Positions 20,755 through 33,211 of a DNA stretch of 64,000 nt are shown here, piece by piece; position 1 is the stretch's first letter; each line of letters starts with the position of its first letter. This stretch comes from Paulownia fortunei (Eukaryota; Streptophyta; Magnoliopsida; Lamiales; Paulowniaceae), in NCBI GenBank assembly GCA_019321725.1, contig CM033124.1, positions 9,672,001-9,736,000 on the forward strand, read 5' to 3'. The position numbers and the translations under genes were made by a program. Under the pieces are notes generated by a model. That model did not search any database and was not told where the DNA came from. It saw only the letters and a list, made by a program, of their open reading frames with translations.

Positions 20755-23700
20755 CCTCTTTTTCAAGCAACAATTACATAAATTTCATCAACTAAGCTTC
20801 AAAGTTGCCAAAACTAGCCTAAACAACTTAATAGTGGTTTATGTTCAAGAATAAAGCTTTTAAAATTATGGAAAAAGGGCTGCAGTGAAGATATGTAAGA
20901 GCAGAATCAATCCAAAGAAACTATATTTATTTAATTTATTTTTTTTTTTTTTTTTGTGAAACAATGATATGTATATTTCATATTTTTTGTGGGCCTACAT
21001 GCACAAGAATTGAATCCATGCATCAATTACCACCACTAATAAGTATGCAGTTAAACTCATTGCATGATGCATTTGACATGTTGGAAGAAAGAAATCCAGA
21101 TGGAGATGAAGCAAATGATGATGGTGCACATGATAATAATGAGTATCATAATTGCGATTGAATGACACATTCATTCTCAAAATTGATTTTATGAGAAAAA
21201 GTGACAAAAGTAATTTAGAAGAAATAAATAAGTAAAATCAAATATGTATTTGGATTTTATTTTTATTTTTTTGAAAAAATAGTATAATGATGACATCTAA
21301 TATATATATATTTTTGGAGATGGTATTTGATTGGGTTGTTTTAAGATAAAAAAAAAAGTAATAAAATATATTTTGTTAATAATGGATGATTGATTTTTTT
21401 ACGAGAAAAAATGTAATAATAATATTTAATGTAACATGTCTTATTTATGAAATGGTGTTTGGTTGAGTTATTATTTTATATAAAAAAAAAAAAATTAGGC
21501 AGGTGAAGATATGTGATTTTCCAAAAAAATCTCTTAAAAAATGCCAAACAAGCATCAATTTCCCCAAAAAATAATATGTGAAACACAATTTCGTGAAATA
21601 AAGTGGGCAAACAATCGCAACCTGTATCCTATTCTCAAGCTTTTTTAATGTTCTAATGCACTAATGCCTTGCATTCTTGCATTAATTTTTAAATATTGGT
21701 TCGTCTGAAAATAACAAGTCTATTTTGATATGATGTGAGTTTTAGATAAAATTAAAAAAGTATAAATTATATATAATTTTAATTTATTATTTGTAAAAAC
21801 AATAGTTAATAGTTAATAGTGTTATGTCGTTATTTTAATTGAGATCATAGTTTTATAAAATTTATTTTTATTTTGAAAAATAAAATCTTATTTTTGAATC
21901 ATCATAAAAAAAGAAAGAATAATAATAAATTAAGAATAGGGGGAGTATGAAGCATGGAATGAAAAACTTTTGCGTTGATGTAATATCTTCAGTGGATTTC
22001 ATAAATAACTTATGAATTGTCAAGAGTATTGTCTACATGTCAATTAGACTCTGCAATGAATAAACTTTCAACACGAAGGAAAACAACAAATATATGAATA
22101 ACAAAAATTAGATATACAATTTATGTGGTTTTCTTCAATTAAAAAGCTTATATCCACGAGTAAAAAGACATTGAGTTCAGTCTATGAAAGATATACATAC
22201 ATTTTGATATTCACTCACCCACTGACAGAGCCATAATTTTAATAAAGGGGTAACGAGAGATTCGATTGCCAAATTATTATTTTTTATATATATATATAAT
22301 TATTTTTTATTAATTTTTTTTCTTAACTAATTGTTATAAACTAAAATGTAAATATAAATATAATACGTTATACTTACACATAAATATTTTATATCTATTA
22401 TATTTATATAAGTATTTAAATAAAAACTAACTTCAAAATAAAAATATTAATCAATTATAATTCAACCCAATACAAAATAAAAATTAATTTACAAGAATTT
22501 GAATATTATTTTATAATCATTAACCAAATCAAATAATTTTTATATCATGAAAAATATACACTTATATTTTTTGCGAAATAGTATAACCTAAAATAATAAG
22601 CAATAAAAGTGGAATCAAATAAGTTCAAAATTAAAAAATAAAATCAAAAAATCACAATAAAAAGTATTTTTTGATTAAAATATTCATATTTTTAGAAATA
22701 AAATTATAATAAATTTTAAAGGTCGGTACAAATACTTTTTAAAATTTTATATCAATAATAAATTATATTACCTAATTTTAAAAAAAAATTAAAAATAATA
22801 TTAGAACATCTCTAAATTTAATAAATTTACATATTCGATATAGAATTATAAAAATTCAAAGGACGACTGGAATCATTTAATTATTTTTTAGGGGATTAAT
22901 TTTTAAATTTATTAAAATTTATATATTAAAATTATAGATATACAAAATTGAGGGATTAATTTTTATTTTTTTTTCCACTTGAAGCTATGCAAAATAAAAA
23001 TCAGATCAAGTCGCAAATCGGATCCGAATGCAAGATATCTCAATATATTAGTCTTGTAAAATCTAAATAGATATACATTGGTATTCAATCAATATCAATA
23101 AAATAGCTAACTATTATATTCATTTGCATTTGCATTTGCATTAGATGAAATTCATATGCCATACATGGCTATTGGATATAATCTCGTGCATATTGTATAG
23201 GATGCAAAATGGCCAGGACGATAAATAGATAGAAGTACGAAAAATTACAACAACTATGCTGTTAATAATTTTTATTTATCCCAATTTTGAAGAGATGAAG
23301 TCAATTTGATTTTTTGCTTAGAATAGTTTTGATAATGATACATTGATATAGACTAAAATTTAAAGACGATCATTTATATTACAAGATTTATGCTGGTAAA
23401 TTGAAATTCCGCAACAATTATGGACAAGATTCAAACCCAATATTAGCATTCTCTTTCTCTAAATTCACAGCCATTTCTGATATTCAGTTTGTATTATTCA
23501 CACCCAAAATGTATATTAGAACATAAAATATTAAATAAAATATCAACTTGAGATTAATTTATTATATGGCTCTTGTAAATATGTCCGCCTTGCTCCATAT
23601 TATATATGAACCGTCTGATGGGAAAATGACTATTGAAAGAAGCACTTACGAAGGAAAATCTCAAGCTCTAGGCCTTCCTTTCTCCCAAAAACCAAAAAAA

Positions 23701-23943
23701 AAAAAAAAAAAAAGATAGAGCACAGAGATGAACAGTGAAAAGACCTCCTTGGTCTCAAAATACCATCATTCAACAATTCATATAGACATTACCTTCAGAG
23801 AACAAACGTTGTTGGTTGATTTCATTTGGCTAAGCCTAAGAAGCCAAAAAGAACCATACAAAAACATACTGTAAACAAAAATAAACTTGCAGACGACAGT
23901 TTGCCAAACTCCATATATAGTATCAAACACAGAATTTTTATGC
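20755..23943. other. Spacer with decayed repeats
   Basis: No gene recognised. 21310-21490 contains two loosely similar GGT(A/G)TTTG(A/G)TTG(G/A)GTT segments followed by A-runs, possibly a decayed MITE. About 22225-22985, starting near GACAGAGCCATAATTTT, is AT-rich and looks like an old non-autonomous transposon, but its ends are unclear. A (CATTTG)n run is at 23121-23142 and an A-run at about 23694-23713 lies downstream of the HSC70 stop codon. Confidence 0.4.
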
Positions 23944-26505
23944 TCAATCAACTTCCTCAATCTTGGGGCCTGCACTGCTGCCACCAGAAGAGGGGCCATC
24001 TTCATCCACGCCTCCAGCCATGTCGGCACCACCAGCACCCTGGTACATCTTTGCAATGATTGGGTTGCAAATGCTCTCAAGCTCTTTCATCTTATCTTCA
24101 AATTCATCAGCCTCAGCGAGCTGGTTACCATCCAACCATTGAACAGCCGACTCAATAGCATCCTCAATTTTCTTCTTGTCAGCTGGCGGAAGCTTGGAAG
24201 CAATCTTCTCATCCTTTATCGTGTTCCTCATGTTGTAGGCGTAATTCTCCAGCTCATTTTTGGCCTCAACCTTCTTTTTGTGTTCCTCATCCTCAGACTT
24301 GTACTTCTCAGCTTCTTGTACCATCTTCTCGATCTCTTCCTTCGACAGCCTACCCTTATCATTGGTTATGGTAATTTTATTCTTCTGACCGGTTGTCTTG
24401 TCCTCAGCTGAGACGTTCAAGATACCATTGGCATCAATGTCAAAGCAAACATTGATCTGAGGAACACCCCTGGGTGCTGGAGGAATACCAGTGAGCTCAA
24501 ATTTTCCAAGCAGATTGTTATCTCTCGTTCTGGTTCTTTCACCTTCATAAACCTGAATCAACACGCCCGGCTGGTTGTCCGAGTATGTGGAGAACACTTG
24601 CTCCTTCTTGGTAGGAATAGTTGTATTCCTTGGAATCAAGACAGTCATGACACCTCCAGCTGTCTCCAAACCAAGAGACAAAGGCGTAACATCCAAAAGA
24701 AGAAGATCCTGCACCTTCTCATTGCCTTCACCACTCAAGATTGCTGCTTGTACCGCAGCTCCATAGGCAACAGCTTCATCAGGGTTAATGCTCTTGCATA
24801 ACTCCTTACCGTTGAAGAAATCCTGCAGTAGTTGTTGAACCTTTGGAATCCTAGTTGAGCCACCAACAAGGACAACATCGTGGACACTGCTTTTGTCCAT
24901 CTTTGCGTCCCTCAAGCACTTCTCAACGGGCTCCATGCACTTTCTAAACAAATCCATGTTAAGTTCCTCAAATCTAGCACGAGTAATGGTAGAGTAGAAA
25001 TCAATACCCTCATACAAAGAATCAATTTCAATGGTTGTTTGGGCAGTTGACGAGAGAGTTCTCTTCGCCCTTTCACAAGCAGTCCTTAATCTCCTTAGAG
25101 CTCTGGGGTTCCCACTAATATCCTTCTTGTGTTTCCTCTTGAACTCCTGAACAAAGTGATTCACCATTCTGTTATCAAAGTCCTCTCCTCCAAGGTGAGT
25201 ATCACCCGCGGTCGCCTTGACTTCAAAGATGCCCTCCTCAATAGTGAGAAGTGAGACATCAAAAGTACCACCACCAAGATCGAAAATAAGCACATTCTTC
25301 TCACCAGCACTGCTCACCTTTTTGTCAAGACCATATGCAATGGCTGCAGCAGTGGGTTCATTAATGATGCGCATAACATTAAGACCAGCGATAACTCCAG
25401 CATCCTTAGTGGCCTGACGCTGAGAGTCATTGAAGTATGCAGGCACCGTCACAACAGCATTCTTCACTGTCAATCCAAGGTATGCCTCAGCAATCTCCTT
25501 CATCTTAATGAGGACCATGGAAGAGATCTCCTCAGCAGAAAATTGTTTCTCCTCACCTTTGTAGGATACTACAATCATGGGCTTGTCACCAGGCCCTGGA
25601 ATAACCTTGAAAGGCCAGAGTTTCATGTCACTCTGGACAGACGGGTCACTGAATCTTCTACCAATCAACCGCTTGGCATCTGCGTCACAAAGCAAACACC
25701 AGTAAGCAACTTGACTACCATAACAGGCATTAAGCACAAGACACCAATCACAGAAATAAATACTATTGTTTCAAAGAATTAAACCCTGCAGTCTATAAGA
25801 ATATAAGTCATAATTTGTTCAGAATCTAATAAATAAGATACAATTCAATAAACATTTCACTCAATCACCATAGAATTTTGTGCACAGCCACAGAAAAAGA
25901 GCTAGCTTAAACCTTGCAACAGGAGGCAATTCAATGGTAATTCAATCATCAGTAATATAATCCTAATAGCATTATCATATTTTTTATGCACCAACCACTT
26001 CCGCAATTTTTTTAATAAAACCACACCCTTTCCCTTAGATTAAATGAAGAAACCAGTAAACAAGAATAATACAGAGTTAACAATTCCAAAACATGAGATA
26101 ACCCTCCAAGTCGCATAACAAAATTCAAAAAGGAGATGTCACTAAAACAAGAAACATTGAAGTAAACACAAAAGATATTGAACTAAACAGTGCCGTAAAG
26201 ATCATAAAGTCCCACGAAACAAATTCAGCTACAATCACGAAAATCATCAGCAAAAAAGCGGGTACAGAAAAAAATAAAAATAAAAACTCACCAAAGACAG
26301 TGTTGGTGGGGTTCATGGCGACCTGGTTCTTGGCGGCGTCGCCGATGAGACGCTCAGTGTCGGTGAAAGCCACATAAGACGGCGTCGTACGGTTGCCCTG
26401 ATCATTGGCTATAATCTCAACGCGGTCATGCTGCCACACTCCCACGCATGAATATGTGGTTCCCAAATCGATCCCAATCGCGGGTCCTTCGCCCTTTCCA
26501 GCCAT
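23944..26505 (-). CDS. HSC70: Cytosolic heat shock cognate 70 kDa protein (HSC70), two exons
   Basis: Spliced from 26505-26292 (exon 1) and 25679-23944 (exon 2), 1950 nt, 649 residues. The intron (26291-25680, 612 bp) is GT-AG and splits the codon of Asp72, the known intron position of plant cytosolic HSC70 genes. It is an ATP-driven chaperone of cytosol and nucleus that binds unfolded clients with J-protein and nucleotide-exchange partners. Visible HSP70 signatures are IDLGTTYS (residues 12-19), [14 protein letters not shown] (about 200), [16 protein letters not shown] (about 340), the interdomain linker [16 protein letters not shown] (about 390), and the C-terminal GPKIEEVD, the EEVD tail that binds TPR co-chaperones and marks a cytosolic form. 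There is no signal or transit peptide. The length matches the family. No break or missing key residue was seen; I judge it functional. Whether it is constitutive or heat-induced cannot be told from the protein. Confidence 0.97.
25680..26291 (-). other. HSC70 intron
   Basis: Donor GGTGAG... at 26291, acceptor ...GACGCAG ending at 25680, phase 1. Reading into it from either side gives false extensions of the exon frames. It is AT-rich with no internal feature. Confidence 0.95.
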
Positions 26506-26637
26506 TCACAACAGCAGCAACAGATCAATTAAACAAAAACTTGGACAAAAAACAATATAAATTGAAGAATTCAACAGAGCGTTTGTATTGCTGAATTTCC
26601 TTTCTGGTACTTAAGAAGAGAAGGGGAGGAAGAGGTG

Positions 26638-26645
26638 TATAAATA
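26638..26645 (-). promoter_or_regulatory. TATA box of HSC70
   Basis: The minus strand reads TATTTATA, 133-140 bp before the start codon, leaving room for a 5' leader of roughly 100 nt. It is the only good TATA-like site at a sensible distance. Confidence 0.7.
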
Positions 26646-26737
26646 GCGTGGGCGTTGTGTTGTCTAGAGTATTCTACTCTCTGCCTTTTTCCATTGAAGT
26701 TGGAGAATAGAGGTTTGATTTTTCTCTGTCTGGTTTC

Positions 26738-26750
26738 TTCCAGAGATTTC
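26738..26750 (-). promoter_or_regulatory. Possible heat-shock element
   Basis: TTCCAGAGATTTC fits the TTCnnGAAnnTTC heat-shock factor pattern except for GAG in place of the central GAA. It lies about 95 bp upstream of the TATA box. A second weak GAGTATTC pair lies at about 26668. Imperfect elements like these would fit a weakly heat-responsive cognate gene. Confidence 0.4.
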
Positions 26751-27950
26751 TTTTCCATCAACTGAATTACCAGTATAGGAATTTTCATATTATTTACCAA
26801 TTTTTTTATGATGTTATAGATACTACGTATGGTTGTATATATATTTTATATATATTTATCGATATTTTATCTTTTACAACCTAAAAAATTAAATTTATAT
26901 TTATATTTCAAGTATACCGTACACAAAGTACAATATAGATACTATCTTATTTTTCACACGTAATTATATTTACAGTCCTTCGTCTTTTGAGGTTCTCTAC
27001 ATTTGGCTCCAACTTTTTCCTTTTTTCCTCTTTTCTTTTTTTGGTCATATCATGGTTCTGTTTTAACATAGTTTATGACTCTTAAATTATGATTCCTAAC
27101 TTTATTGTTGAAGTTTTTATTCATGCAGTAACTTATGGACTTTTATAATTGAATTGCTCAAAATTAAAATTTCAAAATGTAAGAGGCATATTAAATATGT
27201 TAGCGATCAAATTGTAGTATTGATATGATATCATTTCAATTTGTTGAATTTTAAGTTGGATGTTGACTTCAAAGTGGGTCACTTCCTACGTTGCAAAAAT
27301 TGTTGAATTAGATTGTAAAAAATGTGAATAATTTTTGTATTTTATAAAAATTGAAACATGAGGTATTTATAAATTTTTATGAAAGGATAAATAATGTTCA
27401 ACAGTGTGTAGACCATGTAGGTCTTCTAGGCCCATTTGAGTGAATCAATTAGATGGGCTTCTTCCAGTTGGCTTGTTGGACTTTGTTTCATGTGTTAATA
27501 TTTTATTCAAATCATAAACTCCAACTCGAGTTTGATTCAGAGTAATTGGGGTGAACAGTATCTAACATTTTAGGTTATAGGCGCCGAAAAATAAATTTTA
27601 TTTAATAATTTCAAAACTGTATTTTTTAGCATATACGGAAATTAGTCTATACTCCATATAATATTGAATATAGCCTTAGAATTTGAATTTTATCTAATCA
27701 CTTCTTGGTAAAGATCTTGCATTTCAAAAAACTAAGTTTATTTTTTAATTTTATTTGAAAATTAATTGACATTTTCTGGGTCAAAAAACAAATCTACAGT
27801 CTGCGTAGTTAAAGAGGCCTTAGAATCTAAAATTTGGTATACCTCTTCTTTTTTTAATTGAATTTTAGATTTCCGGGAAAAGCTTGTGTTTGATTTTGTG
27901 AAGATGATGTATTTTATTTCCATATATAAAAGCCACCATTATTATTATGA
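26751..27950. other. Spacer upstream of HSC70
   Basis: AT-rich, with a pyrimidine-rich stretch at about 27010-27045. A TATAAA-like site and GC-richer sequence at about 27370-27560 resemble part of a decayed LTR but show no defined ends. No gene recognised. Confidence 0.4.
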
Positions 27951-27959
27951 TTAAATATA
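27951..27959. repeat. 9-bp target-site duplication, left
   Basis: TTAAATATA, repeated exactly at 29119-29127. Confidence 0.85.
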
Positions 27960-29118
27960 AGGTTAATTTTATTTTACCCCTTCTAATCTTGTTAAGTATT
28001 ATTTTACTACTTTATACTTTTAATTGTTTCTCTTTATTATCTTATATTCTCATTTTATCTCATTTTACCCTCTTATATTTTCATTGTCTCACTTTACCTC
28101 CTATATACTTTAAAAAAATTAATTAAATTACCCTTACCTATAAATTACTTTAAAGCGTTCTAAAATTAATAGACTTGTATTTATATTCTAATATTTTTTT
28201 CATCTTAATCAATTAGAACATAATATTATTTTATTGTAATAAATTTTAATATCTATGTTTTTATTAACATAGTTTCTATTAAATGTCTATGTCGTATGAT
28301 GTTTTTTATTAGCTAATATGTTTTACTTATCATAATAGAAAAATATATAACATATTTCTTAAAAATATTTTGTTAAATACATAAAATATTAGTAATAAAT
28401 TTCTCATTGTTAATAGAAATATCAAAATTTCATAAAATAAAAAAAAGTCATTTTTGGATTTAATTTATTACTATTAAATAAATTATAAATAGTCGAATTA
28501 TCGTAATTTAATATATACTATGTTCAATTTTAAAAAATATAATCATTTTAGTATTTAATTTTGTTACTAATACTTAATTATAATGACTATTTTTGAATTT
28601 AATATATTTTATATGAACTTATGATAATTCTATCATAATTAAAAATTTATTACTAATATCTTACGTATGTATTAAATATTATTTATAAATATTTTATATA
28701 TTTTTTAGATTTTTAATGAGTAAAAAAATTATAAGTAAAGTATATTAACTAATAAAAAATATCTGATTATATAGTGATTTAATAGGAACTAATTTAAAAA
28801 AATAACTACTAAAACTTAAGTATAATAAATTTAAATGAATTTAATGTAAAGTGTTATTAACGAAGTTGAAAAATTATTAGAACATAAATATAAGTCTATT
28901 AATTTTAAAATATTTTAAATTAATTTTATCATAAATAATAAATAAGGGTAATTTGATTATTTTTTTTTAGATTACAGAGGTAAAGTGAGACAATAAGAGT
29001 ATAAAAGGTAAAGTAAGATATAATGAGAATAAAATAAAATAAAATGGATTAATTAAAAGTATAAGAGAATAAAATAATTCTTGACAAAAATAGAAGAAAA
29101 TAAAAGTAAAATTAACCT
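27960..29118. mobile_element. Mutator-like fold-back MITE
   Basis: A 1159-bp element bounded by AGGTTAATTTTATTTTA at the left and its inverted counterpart ending TAAAATTAACCT at the right. It is flanked by exact 9-bp duplications, the length made by Mutator-like transposases. The inverted repeat runs through almost the whole element. For example, TGTCTCACTTTACCTC (28084-28099) pairs with the GAGGTAAAGTGAGACA block at about 28977, ATTAATAGACTTGTATTTAT pairs with about 28890, and the AGTAATAAATTT block near 28390 pairs with about 28650. Each arm is roughly 550 bp. It has no coding capacity, so it needs a transposase from elsewhere. Confidence 0.85.
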
Positions 29119-29127
29119 TTAAATATA
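29119..29127. repeat. 9-bp target-site duplication, right
   Basis: TTAAATATA, an exact copy of 27951-27959. Confidence 0.85.
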
Positions 29128-29980
29128 ATATGAGAATTTAACTTCAATCTATCACTTATTGAAAAAAAATTGCACTCCTTAGATGGGCTAAAATCCTTAA
29201 ATTCCCCAACATTGATAGTTTGAACTCCTCAAATCAACTTTAAAAGCCGGTTCATTTCCACCCCTAAAATGTCATAAATGCCCCCAAGTCAAAAAGAAAA
29301 CCCCACTTTACCATTGACAACAACCACCACCCCCCTTTTCTTTCCCCAAAATTGCTCAAGGATTCCCTCTTTTACCCGAATCCTTTCCCTTCTTCGACTT
29401 GTTGACTTTGCTAACTATTTTCCTCATTTCTTCTTTAAAATAAATATTTTATTTTTGTTATCTTTATCCTTGTATTCATCTCTCTATTCCTCCCACTCGT
29501 TGTTCATCAACCACAACAGCCTCCACCATCGATTTCTCGAGTAGAAATATGTAGGCCGCTGATTACCACCCATAATTTCATTTTTTTTATTAGTATTTAA
29601 GAAAAAACTAATCTAATTTATACACTACTATGCATCATTCTTAGTAAATTTGACCTTGAGTTTTGAAATGTTATGAAATGTAATACTCCACAATAATTGC
29701 ACTAGAAACGATGGCTTTGCTGAAGATTTTGAACCCAATATCGTTTCTTATGGTTTATGGAGAATATAATTGCTAACCTGCTTGCGTATATCATATTACT
29801 AGCAACTCATCTTTTTTTTTAAAAAAAAAATAAAAATTGAGAGTAGCAAGTATATAGTTGGCATTTATGGCAAAACTAAATATCAAAAATGTTGGACTTG
29901 CAATATATAAACAAGAACAATCTATTGATTTAATTGATAATTTAATTAATTAGTTTTTTTTACTCGATTTTGTGCATATT
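29128..29980. other. Spacer
   Basis: AT-rich to pyrimidine-rich; about 29275-29545 is open by chance because of C/T-rich composition. No gene recognised. Confidence 0.5.
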
Positions 29981-30751
29981 TGTTGAGATAAATATGGAAG
30001 ATTGCAAAGACGTGGGTTTTGTGGAATAATATATATTCAGAAGATTTTGTAAAGATATTTTGTAATTAAGGTAGGAAAGAATCCTTAAAATAAGGATGGA
30101 AGAGTCCAACTTGTTAAGGAAAGGATCATGAATAGATGTATAAATATCCTACCACATCTAGGAGATGTATAAATATGGCAATCATCCGTGTTTAGTCTAA
30201 GCTTCGGTTACACAAGCTTAGTGAGAAAATTTTGATATTTTGTGTCTTCAAGGCAATACTTGAATTGAGTTTACTTAAATTCATGAGATCTAGTGAGGGT
30301 TGTTTCATTGCAAACCAGATTGCAATGTCATTGTTGACATGACAATGACATGCACTCTTCGAGAGAAGAGGTAACTTGCTACGTCATTGTTGGCATCCAC
30401 TGTCTTTAGGAGAAGAAGTGAGTTACAGGAGAAGATAAAAAATTTCAACATTAAGTGAATTACAGTGCAAAATTCAAGTCAAATAGATTTTGCAAAACAA
30501 GTTCAATTAATTGGTTCGATACATGAATGACGTCAATTAAAAGATCGAGTCTTTTATTGTTTAAGTCCTAATATTATATTTGTAATTATTTTTAATTAGT
30601 GAATTGTTATTTTTCTAAACGTATAAAGTATTTGATATTCTAATTATTTTTAATTAGTGAGTTGTTATTTTTCTAAATGTATAAAGTATTTGATATTTGA
30701 AGCACCTTAAAAATAGATGTATCATTTTTTATTTTCTGTCTCTGCATAACA
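29981..30751 (+). mobile_element. Candidate solo LTR
   Basis: The segment begins TGTTGAGATAAATATGG and can be ended at ...CTGCATAACA, giving the TGTT...AACA form of a plant LTR. Inside are TATAAATA at about 30140 and 30169, followed by ACACAAGCTTAGTGAG and TTTTGTGTCTTCAAGG, an arrangement like a promoter and leader of a copia-type LTR. There is no primer site or coding sequence beside it, and the flanks (ATATT, AATGA) are not duplicated. The edges, and the identification itself, are therefore uncertain. Confidence 0.4.
30583..30698. repeat. 58-bp tandem duplication
   Basis: Two copies (30583-30640 and 30641-30698) of TAATTATTTTTAATTAGTGA... ending GTATTTGATATT differ at only a few positions. 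They lie inside the candidate solo LTR. Confidence 0.9.
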
Positions 30752-33211
30752 AATGACAAATGGCATAGCAAGAACATCAGATCTAACACGGAGAATCTGT
30801 TGGACTACCTTCTTCTACTCCTTTAGCTCTCAAAGAACTATTTTTTCAGTTTCCTAGTGAATCCTCAAACTCCCTTCTTTGTTACTTTCAAACTCCTTGT
30901 CTTAAAGTTTTTCCTAGCAATAATATCTTATTATTAATTTGCTACACTTTTTCAATATTATGAATCACTTTTGCATATTCAGCTAACTTTCATCAACTGA
31001 GAATATATCTGGTTATACTACTTTACAAAATATCATGCTGAAAGCACATGTTTTAGCAAATTCAAAAGTTGATTAATCCTGATTCTGACCTGATTTCATA
31101 ACTCACGCAATTTGACCTAATGTGTCCTTGTGTACATCTAGAAAATTTAGGCTTATGAAACTTTTGACTCAAAGAACTTCTACTTAAATAGTGTTAGAAA
31201 TTTGTTCTTCATTTTGTAGTTGTAAGTATCTTGATTTTGCACCGACAGAACAATTGATTTGTTATGACTACCGGTTGGGAACTTATAAGATTCAAGTATA
31301 ATGGGCTCGACTAGCATTAGTTTGCAATCGTTCTTATTTTACGAAGACGACTGATTCTTACAAAACAAGATCACTATATCCACTTACTCCAAATTTTCAT
31401 CTCATAAATAGTATAAAATATCACAATCAATACCTATTAGACATGCTAAGTGATGTTATCGAGTAGGAGCTCACAAGTAAGATTACGGCATAAGCGCTCC
31501 ACTAGCAACTATTTCGCATTCTTCTTTACTTTTGTGAAAATGAATAGTTCAAATTATTAGAGCAGTCAATTACGTCCATTCATAACTATTTCAAATTTTC
31601 TTCAATAATTAATTTCGGATATCACACAATTATTCTTGATGTTTTGCCTTATTTTTCTCATATATCCCAACATTATGAACTTATATAATACTTAATATCA
31701 AACAAAACTCATCAAATGGCCCCCAATGTTATAAGTGACAATAGAGACGAGTTCATCACATTAACATCCAATGTTTAACAAGTTACAATTAGCCTACATT
31801 TAGTACATCTTGCGGCTCCTGGCCAACGAATTAAGTATGGTAGTGCATCAACATGCTGATATTTATGATGAAAGGTATGGAATTAAGTCCAACTACATTT
31901 TGTTCATATTTGCTTGATATAAAAATTTTAATTTTTAATTTAAAATATTTTCAAGTGAGTGATCTTTTGTCTTGTCTATTTAACGTCTCATTTTCAAGTG
32001 GATCATCTATTTTGCTTAATGTTTATTTTTTAATGTCACTCTATACTTTGTTTAATTGAAGAGGGAATTGATATTAAATTCTCTTATTTTTAAATAATAA
32101 AACATTATACATTTTGAAAAGCATGTCCGGTTTAAATATTTGAAAGTTGTATTTCTCTTTCATTCACTGTGTAGGGGTATTTTGGTATTTTAGGAATGTC
32201 TATGAGAATTTTTATCTCTAGGAAGCTGCTTGCAAAAAATCAATCATTCTCAGAATACTTAAAATGTATAGAAACATTAGTACTTTTATTTATAAAAAAA
32301 AACAACTAATGAGAATTAATTTTTGCATGTTCAAAATTATACTCCAAATATTGATTCTTGCACTTCATATTTGTAGGTTAATAATAGAATATAAAATTTA
32401 TTATTTATAATGTGCATATCAGTTCTCCTACTTTTTCCCATTTCACTTTCCGTGGAATCCTAACAAAACCAGAGTCCAAATAGATGTGGCAAAAACAGTT
32501 GGTTTCCAGATATAAAATGCAGATGATAATTGGCTTCATATGTTTCTATCGAGCAAAATCTAATTTAAACAGCACTTTGAACTTTGAACTTTGTAAGCAA
32601 GTTCACTGTAGCCCATCTCATTCTGACTAGCATTAAAAATTACTAAATAATTTACTTTCACGTAGTTGTCAATAAAGTTAAATAAATTGAGAAGTATCAC
32701 AAAATTCCAGGAGGCCCACCGCTTAGAGGCCAATTGATTTTGATGCTAGTTTTTCCATGGAAGCCAATATTACACAGTTATTTATGCTAGTAAATATATG
32801 AAAAACACAATGTTATTGCTAAACAGAAGCCAATATGACACCCAATAGTTGATTGGAAAATTTAGAAAGAAAAATTGGGGACAAGAATCCAATTGTATCA
32901 GACAAGAAGAATCATCCAAAGCTTCCATTTCAAGATTCAAAGGTACTGGAAACAATATTTTCACTTCTTCCTTTTCAAGTAAATAAGGAATGATATAAAC
33001 CTTAAGATGTTGAAAACGGGATTTCAGGCGAGATATTCTTCTGGCAGCTTGGATTATACAAACCGCTGCAGAAATATAATCTGTTCTTTATTATAAAGCT
33101 ATAACAGGGCTTGAGTGACAAACGTAAATAGCTAATTCTCGTCCCCAATAAGGGGAAAAACGAAGGGAAAACAAAAAAAAAAAAAAAAAATCATTGAATA
33201 ATCTCATTGGC
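30752..33211. other. Spacer downstream of succinate-CoA ligase gene
   Basis: No gene recognised; all frames are short and AT-driven. The 3' untranslated region of the minus-strand ligase gene should occupy the right end; an A-run on the plus strand lies at about 33172-33190. Confidence 0.5.

Noticed and set aside
20964..21161. 65-residue plus-strand frame ending in an Asp/Asn/His-rich tail
   Set aside because: Short, no homology recognised, no splice partners; the tail comes from a GATGAT-like run.
23778..25782. Frames of 63-174 residues antisense to or overlapping HSC70
   Set aside because: Shadows of the strongly coding HSC70 exon.
26125..26291. Extension of the HSC70 first-exon frame into a hydrophobic tail
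   Set aside because: It is intron read-through; the GT-AG junction restores the conserved NPTNTVFDAKRLIG sequence.
29278..29544. 88-residue plus-strand frame rich in Pro, Thr, Ser and Phe
   Set aside because: Composition follows the C/T-rich DNA; no domain, no splice context, no similarity recognised.
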